Positions 41,840-53,044 of a stretch of 64,000 bases of DNA are shown here, one piece after another. The position numbers and the translations under genes were made by a program. The stretch spans positions 127,084,677 through 127,148,676 of the forward strand of contig OW386290.2 of NCBI GenBank assembly GCA_936432065.2, read 5' to 3'. Each line of letters starts with the position of its first letter. Position 1 is the stretch's first letter. The stretch is from Rutpela maculata. Its lineage: Eukaryota > Arthropoda > Insecta > Coleoptera > Cerambycidae. A model generated the notes under the pieces. The model was not told the DNA's origin. It searched no databases and saw only the letters and a list, made by a program, of their open reading frames with translations.

Positions 41840-44442
41840 TCTATATCTATATCTATAAAAGACAGATCTATCAACGCACAGTTCAAACCACTGGGTCTAG
41901 AAACTTCAAAATTTGCATAGAGGTTCCTCGAATGAAGTAGTCAACCACTAAGATGGGATTTTTCAAAATTCGACCCTTAAGAGGGTGAAAAGGGGGGTTG
42001 AAGTTTTAGGCTTTTTCGGAAACGGTTAGATCTAGATGCGTGAAATTTGGCAGAAATATTTCTTGTTGAAATCTATTAGATACGCGTAAGACAAAATTTC
42101 GATTTTCACATTTTGAAGGGGTGAAAACGGAGGTGGCAGATGGTCTACAGGGTACCCGTATCTCTGAAATATTTCAGCGAGGCTCTTCTGAGGAAATAAG
42201 GAGACACGTATTCGACGGTCTTCAAAAAGAAACCCCCCCCGAACGGGTGAACGGGGAGGGGACGGTTTTCGAGCTTTTTGGAAACGGTTAGAACTAGAAG
42301 CATGAAATTTGGCAGAAATACTCTTTATTGGAATCTATCAGATACGAGTAAGACGAAATTTCTATTTTCACTTTTTGAAGGGGTGAAAACGGGGGTGGTA
42401 GTGTAGAAGAACTACCGTGCATCTAGGTGACGCGACACCAATTTATTTTTAGAAGGGCGCCAGCCGCGTTCTGCCTCGTTTTTAGACTCCCAAGCGGGTT
42501 CGAGATAAGATATACGTCGATAGACAAGTAATAGGTCAAGATTGCCCATTAACGTCGCTCTCTCAAGATGTAATTTCATTTATTCACTGGCAATAAGGGT
42601 TTTTACGTCTTTGGATTTTTGCGATTTTTGCATAAAAAAAATCCCTATCGAAGATTTCTCTTCGACGAGATTGACTTTTGACGTGATTTACCTACTAATA
42701 ATGGATTCTGCACGTAAATATTTCTCAGAAATCGTATAAAAAAATTTCTATCAAGCCTTTGTAAGTAACCAGAACGTCGAGTTTCAAACTTGCGAAATCA
42801 TGAGACTCCGGTTAACTCGACGCTTCCGGTCTTCAAAACGAAAACCCTTAAGGGATTAAGACTAGCAGCAAGTCTTAACATCAATAAAGTGCAATTAGTT
42901 CAATGAATACCATTTATTTAATAGTTTTAAAATAATACAGTGAAATTCTGCGATCGATAATTATATAATGTGAAAGAATCACGCCTCCCCAACTAAGGCA
43001 AATTACTTTTTAACCATACAAGTGAGAGCATGCGCTAACAATCGATTTGATAGAAAAGATTCATTCCTCAAAATTTAATGCAAGCCTTTTAAAAGGAATT
43101 TATAAATTTTGTATTTTTGGTAATTATGGTTGACTGTAAATAATCAAAAAATATTTTACTTAAAAAATTTTGGTTCACTTATGAGTAGCTTAAAGGTCCC
43201 ATATCGTGATTATATTATTCACGGAGCGGAGTTCGACTAATACATGAGTTTAATAACGTTCTGCCAGTCTTACGACTTACTTGTCCTCATGCAGGTTCAA
43301 TATAGGAAAAATGACATCGAGTGACTTTTTGGCAAAATGGATTTTTGAGTCCTTTGTGTACAAAGCGGTTTTCTCTATAACTTTATTATTTGGAAAGTCC
43401 TGCATTTGGCTTTCCTACCACCGCTTTGTATTGACCATCCAACACGCTCGTCCAAATTATGAGCCGCTGGGTGAATCCAAACTTCTTTTATGCGAGAAAC
43501 CTTCTGCATTTTCACTGATTTTTTGCCAATATTTGGTTATAGGCGCTACATGGCATATTTGTCGATTTTACCCTTCGTGATGTATTACATAGTTAACATT
43601 TTAGTCAGTCTTTAGAACAGTATTATAATGATTGTACCTCCATGGTCAGTGTCTTCGGCGGAGGAATAAAAAAGTTCAAATAATTTTGTAAAAGTATGTG
43701 GTTTATTTTTCTTTGATAAAAAATTATACTTTTATTTTTGGTTAATTTTACCATGAACACCATATACTTTCACTCTTATATCCTGAACCAAAACATATTT
43801 TCCTAAGTGAAAATTCGGTGTTTCTTCGAATTTTCACCTGGTTGTGCCTAATGTCTTAACGACTTCATAACGGTACTTTTAGGCCAGTTTGTGACTCTGC
43901 CCTTCAGACGTGTTTGTCATGATCAAAAATGTCCTTAAATGAATTTTTTACCTAAGTCGAATTTTTATTTTGGTTTCGACCTAGGTGAATTCTGGAAGGT
44001 ACTACAACAGTAAATGGTATAATGAAATCGCGTAAATCAGAAACGTGATATTCCAGCGATGAACTCTTCTGAGGAAATAAGGAGACACGTATTCGACGGT
44101 TTTCAAAAACAGATCCCCCTAACGGGTGAACAGGGAGAGGGTTCTTTTTAAGCATGAAATTTGACACATATCCATGTGCTTTATTGTCGATTAAAATAAT
44201 TATTTTTTCGTTTAACTCGCTCTAACACAAAAATAGAATAATGAATTGTTATCAAATTGCGATACGCAGTGGGTTTCCCCGAGTACAGTGGATGCGCAGT
44301 GGGTTCCTTCGAGTGTACTTCCTGAGTGCTATAGGAGTATCCAGTGAGTATTTAGTACTTCTTTATAGGCATAAGTTGTCAATGTTCTTAATTCCACACG
44401 GAAGAGGTCTTCCACGCTAACGAAGTCGCGGGTATCAGCTAG
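41840..44442 (+). mobile_element. Candidate non-autonomous Helitron
   Basis: The left border is A|TCTATATCTATATCTATAAA, the 5' end type of insect Helitrons. The right border ends with a GC hairpin (CCACGC ... GCGGG) followed by CTAG|T (44439-44443), as Helitrons end in CTRR before a T. Inside, two direct units about 260 bp apart contain AACGGTTAGATCTAGATGCG and GAAGGGGTGAAAACGG (about 42019 and 42279), with a partial further unit at about 44047. A 25-bp motif GATGCGCAGTGGGTT is doubled near 44260-44300. The part 42430-44040 is unlike the rest and may be captured or nested DNA. No Rep/helicase gene is present. Confidence 0.5.
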
Positions 44443-44804
44443 TTTTATATACACACAAAGTTTATTTATTTTTTCTTTATTATTGACCAACATTATTTCT
44501 AAATTTGTTTTATTCACACTATTGTAGAAATTAGTCAATTATTATTTTCCTTTTTTTTAAATTGTGTTACATTTTGGGATATAATTATCAAAACTATATA
44601 TTAATAGATCTGTTGGGTGCAGTGAAAATTCCGTTTGAACCATTTTTCCGCTGTTTGTTTTTGACCATGCTGTATATTAACAGCCCCTTGCATCCATTAT
44701 TTCTTGCAATTATATATTTAACTCAATATGAACGACGTTTTCATCTCAAAAAAAGTTTATAAGTCTATGGTTCAGACTACGAAAGGGTGAAATCTATTTT
44801 TCGT

Positions 44805-45010
44805 TAATTACTTCCACATGGTCGAAATATAGTAATTGTAACAAAAAATTGTGTTCAAATAGGCTTGGAATGTCATGAAAAGTTTGAGCAAAAAAATGTC
44901 TGTCTGCCTGTCAGTAACTTATTTTGTGTGTACGCTTATTCTGGAACGTTTTATGATATTGATATTTGGTGGGGGTATAGTGGCTATAGGGGGAGGGTTG
45001 CACCCGTTTA
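44805..45010. mobile_element. Fragment of the ACTTCCAC repeat family
   Basis: ACTTCCACATGGTCGAAATA, then AATAGGCTTGGAATGTCATG and GTCTGTCTGCCTGTCAGTAA follow the arm of the 60050-62016 foldback in degenerate form. About 200 bp are recognisable, with a possible continuation at about 45230-45340. Confidence 0.55.
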
Positions 45011-45016
45011 GGCTGG

Positions 45017-45180
45017 AATAATATAATAATAATAATAACATTCATTTATACCAAAGACAGTACATCAAAATACAAATATACAAATATTATACAAATCTAC
45101 GAGTCAACAGAATATAGATTCTACGGACTCAAGAAACATATTCCCATGTGTTTTGGTCCATTTTATGATACTGTCGAAAA
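45017..45180 (-). mobile_element. LINE 3' tail with ATT repeat, minus strand
   Basis: An ATAATAATAATAAC run begins a stretch whose inverse looks like the 3' end of a LINE with a terminal ATT repeat, as at 911-922. About 160 bp; no coding part was recognised. Confidence 0.35.
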
Positions 45181-45479
45181 CTGACTTTACTGACCCTCCT
45201 CCTTTGGTACACATATATATTATAGCTAAATCTGGAATATAGGTTATATCTTGATCTTATTACGTTGAAAGGTTGGGGGGTAAATGGGGTAAATCGGTAA
45301 AGCAAGCACGAAAGTGTCTATAAAATTGAGATTTAATATATATACAGGATTATTCATTACATATTGGCCCCTCTTTATTTCTGTTATTATTGGAAATTAA
45401 AAAAAGTTTCGTATAAAAATTGTAGATAATTAGAAATAGACTATTATTGTTTCCCTAATTTTAGTTTCAATTATTTCAA

Positions 45480-45760
45480 TAATCTGATTAAAATCATAAT
45501 TCCCTTCCTCATCAGAAAATTGTTCCTTTAAAAGCTCTGCTACTTCTGGTATAATTATTTATACATATGTTTCCCGTGTTAGAGTAAAATTGAAAAAAAT
45601 TGGCCTTACAATTTTATCTTTAAAAATTCCACACCAAATATTAACCGATTTTCTACCGGATTTTTTAATTTCAACAACTTTTCTTTGTCGGTGATTTTTT
45701 TCTCCCACGAACGTCTATTTTTCCTGTTGAAAATCCCTGCTGTAGAAAACGACGATTAAT
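45480..45760 (-). pseudogene. Tc1/mariner-type transposase remnant
   Basis: On the minus strand, around 45590-45660, the translation SVNIWCGIFKDKIVRPIFF followed by FTLTRETY matches the strand pair after the first catalytic Asp in insect mariner transposases (usual form VNVWCGI...IGPYFFDGTLTG). A degenerate stretch upstream (RRFLQQGFSTG) precedes it. The two other catalytic boxes were not found. Confidence 0.5.
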
Positions 45761-46643
45761 CTATCTACAATATATATCTAAGAAAATTAGGATTTGCACC
45801 CAGTCTCCGAGCATTTGCTAGCAAAATTTTAACCGTTTTCGCTTGTGATCTTCTGCAAGCCCCTGTACTGGCAATAAATTATATGGCCTATAGTCATTCT
45901 TTTTTAAAGTCCTTTGAATTTTGAAGTAACTTTTTCATAGTTAACGTGATGCATTACATAAACTAGTTTCAGGATTTTCTAAAGCAAATTTTTTACATAG
46001 TCAAACATATCAAGAAGAGTATCAGAATACATGTTTTTAGTCATAGAGACTTTGTTTTACAGTAAATCTAGTAGTGATATGGACGTGGGAATAAAAACTT
46101 TTAATTTACTTTTGACTTTTAATTTTGATAAAATAAATTAAGGTAAAATTATCATTAAAAAAAATTCAAAATATACGGTTCTTTATTTTCGTTTGCTCTA
46201 TTGGTACGTTTTTTCTTTTAAAATTATCAGTTTCTCTCACATGATGGTAAGTATTTAAGAACGTATTTTCACTAGGAGCTGGACGATTTGGTATAACGCT
46301 ATATATTCTCGTCTTGCAGTTTTTATTTTTAATATTTTTAACATAAACGCAAAATATATTAAATTTTCTGCTTCCGTGTAACCCATTTTGATCAAATAAT
46401 AATACGAAATGTCAAACAGTAACAATGTTGTCATAGTATCATCAGTCACAGCCTACTGCGGAAGAGTAATTACTGCGCTTCCTTCAATAACCATAAAATA
46501 CCTATATACATGTTGGAGCATATTTAATGTCCAATATGTCAAGAAATATTGCAGCTAGACCTATTTACCCTTATATATTTGAAATCAGAGAAGGGAAAAA
46601 AGATCTAAAAGGATGTGTAAACACATACAAGGTTTTTCATTTA
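45761..46643. other. No gene seen
   Basis: AT-rich DNA up to the 693-bp array. The minus frame at 46255-46449 has no recognisable domain. Confidence 0.4.
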
Positions 46644-46659
46644 AAAAACCACCTTCATT

Positions 46660-47352
46660 ATTAGAGAATATTATTTAGGTATTATGCAAATCACAACTTA
46701 CACACTTTTTATTTATTATGAAAATACCTACTTTCTGTATATTGTTGCCCTAATCTGGGCACGCTAATATACTAGTCAGGTAAATACTTTAAAACACTCA
46801 TTATTGGAGAATCAATCAAAACAACTACTCTTCTAGCTAATACTGACGAAGTATTGAATTACATGATAGGATTCTTAGTATTTTAAAGAAAAAATATATA
46901 TATTGAAAATACTTAAATCATTTATTCAAATTTAATCATTCACACTTTTTTATTTAATATGAAATTATCTACTTTCTGTATATTGGTGCCTTAATCGGGT
47001 CACGCTAATATACTACTTAGAAAACACTTTAAAACACTCATTATTGGAAAACCAATCAAAACAACTACTCTTCTAGCTAATACTGATGAAGTATTGAATT
47101 ACATGATAGGATTCCTGGCATTTTAAGGCAAAAAAAATATATTGAAAATAGTTAAATTATTTATTGAAAATCAGTAATTCACAACAATTATTGAAACATA
47201 CATTCTATTTCAACTCTAGAAAAGTTGTACAAGTTTTTTCGAACTCGTTAGTTCTCATCAGTAGAGTATAGAAACATTCATTCATTATTTACAAGCCTAT
47301 TCTTGATTTATTTTTACAATTAATTATTTTTTATTTATTTGCTTTGATCATG
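46660..47352 (-). repeat. 693-bp unit 1 of the array (reference unit)
   Basis: The unit comprises a 40-bp start, half A (46701-46940), half B (46941-47178) and a unique spacer (47179-47352) with the ribozyme. Halves A and B share CTACTTTCTGTATATTG, GCACGCTAATATACTA-like blocks and TTCTAGCTAATACTGAYGAA at a 240-bp period but differ at many sites. The internal duplication is therefore older than the amplification of the whole unit. Confidence 0.85.
47203..47273 (-). ncRNA. Type I hammerhead ribozyme, array unit 1
   Basis: On the minus strand: stem I outer part TTCTAT, one unpaired A, inner part CTCTA, core CTGATGA (plus coordinates 47255-47261), stem II GAACT-AACG-AGTTC (perfect 5 bp, 4-base loop), core GAAA, stem III AAAA...TTTT around CTTGTACAAC, cleavage after C (between plus positions 47219 and 47218), then TAGAG, bulge TTGAA and ATAGAA closing stem I. 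All conserved core bases are present and stem I is paired on both sides of an asymmetric loop, as needed for the loop-loop contact of natural hammerheads. Stem III is weak (four A-U pairs, then a C-C mismatch and two pairs). Cleavage of a multimer would give 693-nt RNAs. Confidence 0.88.
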
Positions 47353-47895
47353 ATTAGAGAATATTATTTAGGTATTATGCAAATCACAACTTACACACTT
47401 TTTATTTATTATGAAAATACCTACTTTCTGTATATTGTTGCCCTAATCTGGGCACGCTAATATACTAGTCAGGTAAATACTTTAAAACACTCATTATTGG
47501 AGAATCAATCAAAACAACTACTCTTCTAGCTAATACTGACGAAGTATTGAATTACATGATAGGATTCTTAGTATTTTAAAGAAAAAATATATATATTGAA
47601 AATACTTAAATCATTTATTCAAATTTAATCATTCACACTTTTTTATTTAATATGAAATTATCTACTTTCTGTATATTGGTGCCTTAATCGGGTCACGCTA
47701 ATATACTACTTAGAAAACACTTTAAAACACTCATTATTGGAAAACCAATCAAAACAACTACTCTTCTAGCTAATACTGATGAAGTATTGAATTACATGAT
47801 AGGATTCCTGGCATTTTAAGGCAAAAAAAATATATTGAAAATAGTTAAATTATTTATTGAAAATCAGTAATTCACAACAATTATTGAAACATACA

Positions 47896-47966
47896 TTCTA
47901 TTTCAACTCTAGAAAAGTTGTACAAGTTTTTTCGAACTCGTTAGTTCTCATCAGTAGAGTATAGAA
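47896..47966 (-). ncRNA. Type I hammerhead ribozyme, array unit 2
   Basis: Exact copy of the unit 1 ribozyme, 693 bp further along, with the same core and all stems. Confidence 0.87.
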
Positions 47967-48588
47967 ACATTCATTCATTATTTACAAGCCTATTCTTGAT
48001 TTATTTTTACAATTAATTATTTTTTATTTATTTGCTTTGATCATGATTAGAGAATATTATTTAGGTATTATGCAAATCACAACTTACACACTTTTTATTT
48101 ATTATGAAAATACCTACTTTCTGTATATTGTTGCCCTAATCTGGGCACGCTAATATACTAGTCAGGTAAATACTTTAAAACACTCATTATTGGAGAATCA
48201 ATCAAAACAACTACTCTTCTAGCTAATACTGACGAAGTATTGAATTACATGATAGGATTCTTAGTATTTTAAAGAAAAAATATATATATTGAAAATACTT
48301 AAATCATTTATTCAAATTTAATCATTCACACTTTTTTATTTAATATGAAATTATCTACTTTCTGTATATTGGTGCCTTAATCGGGTCACGCTAATATACT
48401 ACTTAGAAAACACTTTAAAACACTCATTATTGGAAAACCAATCAAAACAACTACTCTTCTAGCTAATACTGATGAAGTATTGAATTACATGATAGGATTC
48501 CTGGCATTTTAAGGCAAAAAAAATATATTGAAAATAGTTAAATTATTTATTGAAAATCAGTAATTCACAACAATTATTGAAACATACA

Positions 48589-48659
48589 TTCTATTTCAAC
48601 TCTAGAAAAGTTGTACAAGTTTTTTCGAACTCGTTAGTTCTCATCAGTAGAGTATAGAA
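48589..48659 (-). ncRNA. Type I hammerhead ribozyme, array unit 3
   Basis: Exact copy of the unit 1 ribozyme at the same place in its unit. Confidence 0.87.
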
Positions 48660-49281
48660 ACATTCATTCATTATTTACAAGCCTATTCTTGATTTATTTT
48701 TACAATTAATTATTTTTTATTTATTTGCTTTGATCATGATTAGAGAATATTATTTAGGTATTATGCAAATCACAACTTACACACTTTTTATTTATTATGA
48801 AAATACCTACTTTCTGTATATTGTTGCCCTAATCTGGGCACGCTAATATACTAGTCAGGTAAATACTTTAAAACACTCATTATTGGAGAATCAATCAAAA
48901 CAACTACTCTTCTAGCTAATACTGACGAAGTATTGAATTACATGATAGGATTCTTAGTATTTTAAAGAAAAAATATATATATTGAAAATACTTAAATCAT
49001 TTATTCAAATTTAATCATTCACACTTTTTTATTTAATATGAAATTATCTACTTTCTGTATATTGGTGCCTTAATCGGGTCACGCTAATATACTACTTAGA
49101 AAACACTTTAAAACACTCATTATTGGAAAACCAATCAAAACAACTACTCTTCTAGCTAATACTGATGAAGTATTGAATTACATGATAGGATTCCTGGCAT
49201 TTTAAGGCAAAAAAAATATATTGAAAATAGTTAAATTATTTATTGAAAATCAGTAATTCACAACAATTATTGAAACATACA

Positions 49282-49352
49282 TTCTATTTCAACTCTAGAA
49301 AAGTTGTACAAGTTTTTTCGAACTCGTTAGTTCTCATCAGTAGAGTATAGAA
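49282..49352 (-). ncRNA. Type I hammerhead ribozyme, array unit 4
   Basis: Exact copy of the unit 1 ribozyme at the same place in its unit. Confidence 0.87.
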
Positions 49353-49974
49353 ACATTCATTCATTATTTACAAGCCTATTCTTGATTTATTTTTACAATT
49401 AATTATTTTTTATTTATTTGCTTTGATCATGATTAGAGAATATTATTTAGGTATTATGCAAATCACAACTTACACACTTTTTATTTATTATGAAAATACC
49501 TACTTTCTGTATATTGTTGCCCTAATCTGGGCACGCTAATATACTAGTCAGGTAAATACTTTAAAACACTCATTATTGGAGAATCAATCAAAACAACTAC
49601 TCTTCTAGCTAATACTGACGAAGTATTGAATTACATGATAGGATTCTTAGTATTTTAAAGAAAAAATATATATATTGAAAATACTTAAATCATTTATTCA
49701 AATTTAATCATTCACACTTTTTTATTTAATATGAAATTATCTACTTTCTGTATATTGGTGCCTTAATCGGGTCACGCTAATATACTACTTAGAAAACACT
49801 TTAAAACACTCATTATTGGAAAACCAATCAAAACAACTACTCTTCTAGCTAATACTGATGAAGTATTGAATTACATGATAGGATTCCTGGCATTTTAAGG
49901 CAAAAAAAATATATTGAAAATAGTTAAATTATTTATTGAAAATCAGTAATTCACAACAATTATTGAAACATACA

Positions 49975-50045
49975 TTCTATTTCAACTCTAGAAAAGTTGT
50001 ACAAGTTTTTTCGAACTCGTTAGTTCTCATCAGTAGAGTATAGAA
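49975..50045 (-). ncRNA. Type I hammerhead ribozyme, array unit 5
   Basis: Exact copy of the unit 1 ribozyme; the last complete one, since the sixth unit breaks before its spacer. Confidence 0.87.
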
Positions 50046-50235
50046 ACATTCATTCATTATTTACAAGCCTATTCTTGATTTATTTTTACAATTAATTATT
50101 TTTTATTTATTTGCTTTGATCATGATTAGAGAATATTATTTAGGTATTATGCAAATCACAACTTACACACTTTTTATTTATTATGAAAATACCTACTTTC
50201 TGTATATTGTTGCCCTAATCTGGGCACGCTAATAT

Positions 50236-50359
50236 AACAATATACAGAAAGTAGGTATTTTCATAATAAATAAAAAGTGTGTAAGTTGTGATTTGCATAA
50301 TACCTAAATAATATTCTCTAATCATGATCAAAGCAAATAAATAAAAAATAATTAATTGT
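50236..50359. repeat. Inverted terminal segment of the 693-bp array
   Basis: ACAATATACAGAAAGTAGG and what follows is the inverse of unit sequence spanning the unit boundary (TACAATTAATT through TGTATATTGT). It forms a hairpin with the adjacent sixth unit and ends directly at the right target duplication. It lies at the 5' end of the ribozyme-sense strand. Confidence 0.85.
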
Positions 50360-50499
50360 AAAAACCACCTTCATTGTTATATCACATGACTCATGCAAGC
50401 AATTGTTTTTTAATTGCATTTAAAAATATATATATACAACTCTACAACTTTTATACAAAACTTTTTTTTTATTTACAATGATAACAGAAATAAAGGGGG

Positions 50500-50822
50500 T
50501 CAATATATAATAAATAACCCTGTACAAGAACTAAAGGCCTCCACATTTTTTTGGCATCAGCCACCATACTACCATCCCCACCCCTTTATTAAATGCTTTA
50601 AAAAAATAAATTGTGATTTAGGGTGTGCATAAGAACCAAAGGCACCAACAATTTTTTTAACTTCAGCCACTCTCCCCACTACCACCCTCACTCCGTTTCT
50701 AAAGGCGGTAAAAAATAAAATTGTGATTTAGTATGTGTACCATAGGCCTCAATTTTTTTTTGTCATCAGCCGCACCCACCGGAAATTTGGATGTGGAAGT
50801 AATAATTCCTTAGGCAGCGGTT
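50500..50822. mobile_element. Fragment of the ACTTCCAC repeat family, terminal part
   Basis: It contains repeated CATCAGCCAC...CCATCCCCACCCC blocks with TTGTGATTTAG and ends GGATGTGGAAGTAATAATTC and CTTAGGCAGCGGTTTTT, the outer end of the 60050-62016 arms. Degenerate and non-coding. Confidence 0.6.
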
Positions 50823-51988
50823 TTTTTTTTAATGCCAAGAAATAAAAGCTTTGATATTAAATGTTGCCCATATAAATCGTGCCATATTTTTATTGTAAAT
50901 TAAAATTTTTAAAAAATATGTAAGTTATATAGACAACTCAATAAAATGTTCGTTGTCCACTAAAAATAATTTTAATTTTGCATTAACTTGAAGGTAATAA
51001 AAATAAAAATAATACATTAAACCAACTTCTAATAACAAATAAATTAAATTGGTTTAAAGTCTAGACCTCAGAAAGTTAATATAAACGTCGCGCTGCGCAT
51101 TGCATTTCCATGACAATGCCGCGCCGCCTCAACTCCACGGAACTCCACTCCCATGACTCCTTTATCAACTTGTAGGAAATAAGCTGCAAGGTGTTTGCTC
51201 CGACGCCCATCTCTTGCACCACCATTAATGAGAATTTAAATTTGCCATAGAAGGCTCTGAATTATTTGCACGGCGGACGTGTTAATGGATGGGGAGACGG
51301 TCGACCCCCACACCCACAAATGAATTAGGGATTACCAATGCGACATTAGATCTGCTTAGGAGTCTTATACGATTCGCGAGATGTGGATTAATTGCATAGT
51401 TAAGTTCCTATTTCGTTGAAATGATTAACTTTAAATGTATAAAATTAAACTCCAGTAGTGGAGCAAAAATAAAGCTAAATATCGAGATACAGAAAGTATC
51501 TTGGAAGGGGAATTTTTTTGCTGGAATCTGAAATATATATACAGAATGTTACATTAGTCCACGCAAATTAGATAATTTAGAAGAAATAATTTATAAGGAA
51601 ATAATATTTGAGATTCGTAATCTAGACAGGGTTAGAAATAGATACTCGAAAAGTCCCCCCTTCTCATTTATGAGTGGAACGTCCCTTTTGTTTTGCAAAA
51701 AACTACCCCTCACGGAGACTTACAGCTGGTTTTTCACTTTTATCTCATAAACCGTTCGTCGGAAGATAAAAAAAAGTATAGAAAACAAAAAAATTGTCGT
51801 TAACTTCTGCATAAAAAATGTCTAGCGTGTTTTGATGCAAGTGATTTTTATTTATTTTCCCTTTTTTTCCACAAAGCTCTGTTTTTCAATTTTAGCTCGT
51901 TTCCACACCACCCTCGAGGTAGAGCTCACGGTGCGTTTTTTTAAGGGGTTTCACCTGTAGGCCGATTCCACTAAAATTTTGTCCAATT
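50823..51988. other. No gene; a less AT-rich, possibly single-copy stretch
   Basis: Positions about 51080-51400 are richer in G and C than the window, non-repetitive within it, and contain no long frame. They could be host regulatory DNA, but nothing specific supports that. A mariner-like end (TATATACAGAATGTTACATTA) lies near 51535. Confidence 0.4.
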
Positions 51989-52365
51989 TTACTCGTTGAG
52001 GGGTTCTTCGTCGACGAACTCTTCTTTAAATTCGGTATTTAAACACCCTTGCCCATGGCAATTACAGCACATTGTTGACCAGCGCAATCCAACTCAGCTG
52101 CATCGTTTTCCTCAACCCTTTTTGCAGCTGCAGGATGTTATATATGATGGCAGTCTTGTTGGAATCCCGGCAGTACTAGATTGACCAAAATGCATGTCAA
52201 AAGTCGCTACTGTCTTTCGATGCTGCAGACATTGCCAGCATACCCGTCAAACACTACAGTTACTTTTTGGCCGTAATAATTACGAATAAAGCAAACGTAG
52301 GCTGTATAAACGTCGTCAAAGGTATTTTGCTTTGGCCATACTACTCGATGAATCAACCAGCGCCA
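51989..52365 (-). pseudogene. Cys-rich (CxC-repeat) protein remnant, C-terminal end
   Basis: Read leftwards from about 52365, the frame pieces give FDDVYTAYVCFIRNYYGQKVTVVFDGY, then after shifts AGIPTRLPSYITSCSCKKG, a Cys-poor damaged part (MCCNCHGQGCLN) and the end EEFVDEEPLNE with a stop at 51989-51991. The central TVVFDGY box and the C-terminal SCSCKKG...C cluster are those of a widespread insect protein family of unknown function, also represented at 31297-31944. About 300 residues expected between the two boxes are missing. At least two frameshifts show it is dead. Confidence 0.55.
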
Positions 52366-53044
52366 TGAACAATGAACTGGCAATCAGAAAAATCCCTTTC
52401 TCATCGAAGAGAGGAAGAGAAATTGAAGCAAGCTCAAAGTTGAAACATGACTCCAAAAATTATAAACACCTGACTATTTATTTACTCATATTTAATTTTC
52501 AGAGTATCAGAATCTGAGAGGAAAGTAAATAAAATGATACAGAAATGCAATATAATTTTAAGTATACTATATATACGTTTAAGGTAATTATTCATGTCTG
52601 AAGTTTTTATAGACCTCGGGCCCAGGCTTAAAATAAAAAATGATTACCTCACTGCAGAAACTTCGTGAACGTATTATTCTCAGCAAGTCGAACAACTTTT
52701 TCCTCTACGAAAAATTTCGGTAGCGGGGCGTTTTTTCGTGGGAACGCTTCAAACTTATGGATTTGGTGCAAAAAAAAATGTTACCTCAGCATAGTTTTTC
52801 ATTGTAATCGCAAGTTTTTTTTATTTAAAAAAAAGAAAAACATTGTGTAGAAAAAATGCATTGGGTTGTTTGACGCGTCCGACGCCCCCAACATGGGGAA
52901 GTTTCAAAATTTATTACCTCACAGCTGATTTTTTCAGGATAGCTTATTAAAAATATTATAAATCAAGTGGCAATATTATCCGACAAAAATTTTTGGGCAA
53001 TTTCGTTGTCCGACACCTTAAAGTTAAGGGTTGTATGCAACCCG
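52366..53044. other. No gene; spaced TTACCTCA motifs
   Basis: ATTACCTCACTGC, GTTACCTCAGC and ATTACCTCACAGC occur at about 52640, 52780 and 52913. They are followed by CTACCTCATGTCGG at 53052, so spacings are about 135-140 bp. They may be worn copies of the end of the next element. Confidence 0.4.

Larger units (their letters stand above)
46660..50359 (-). mobile_element. Tandem array of a 693-bp hammerhead-ribozyme repeat with target duplication
   Basis: The 693-bp unit repeats with exact spacing (ATTAGAGAAT at 46660, 47353, 48046, 48739, 49432, 50125): five full units and a sixth that breaks at 50235. I noticed no base difference between units. Each has two related 240-bp halves (46701-46940 and 46941-47178 in unit 1) and a spacer with a minus-strand hammerhead. 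From 50236 to 50359 the sequence turns into the inverse of the unit. The block is flanked by AAAAACCACCTTCATT (46644-46659 and 50360-50375), 11 bp of it outside any overlap with the unit. Target duplication of that size, an inverted piece at the ribozyme-sense 5' end and unit-perfect multimers suggest insertion by reverse transcription of a multimeric RNA. No protein is encoded. Confidence 0.8.

Noticed and set aside
44262..44442. tRNA- or SINE-like origin for the GCGCAGTGGGTT and CGAAGTCGCGGG motifs
   Set aside because: No A/B box pair or cloverleaf was found. The CTAG end and hairpin fit a Helitron 3' end better.
46845..47100. CTGACGA and CTGATGA in halves A and B of the 693-bp unit, plus strand
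   Set aside because: They resemble the ribozyme core, but no GAAA and no stem II follow. Only the minus-strand spacer site is complete.
46660..50235. CRISPR-like array
   Set aside because: The repeat is 693 bp with no variable spacers and lies in an animal genome; it is a satellite-type array.
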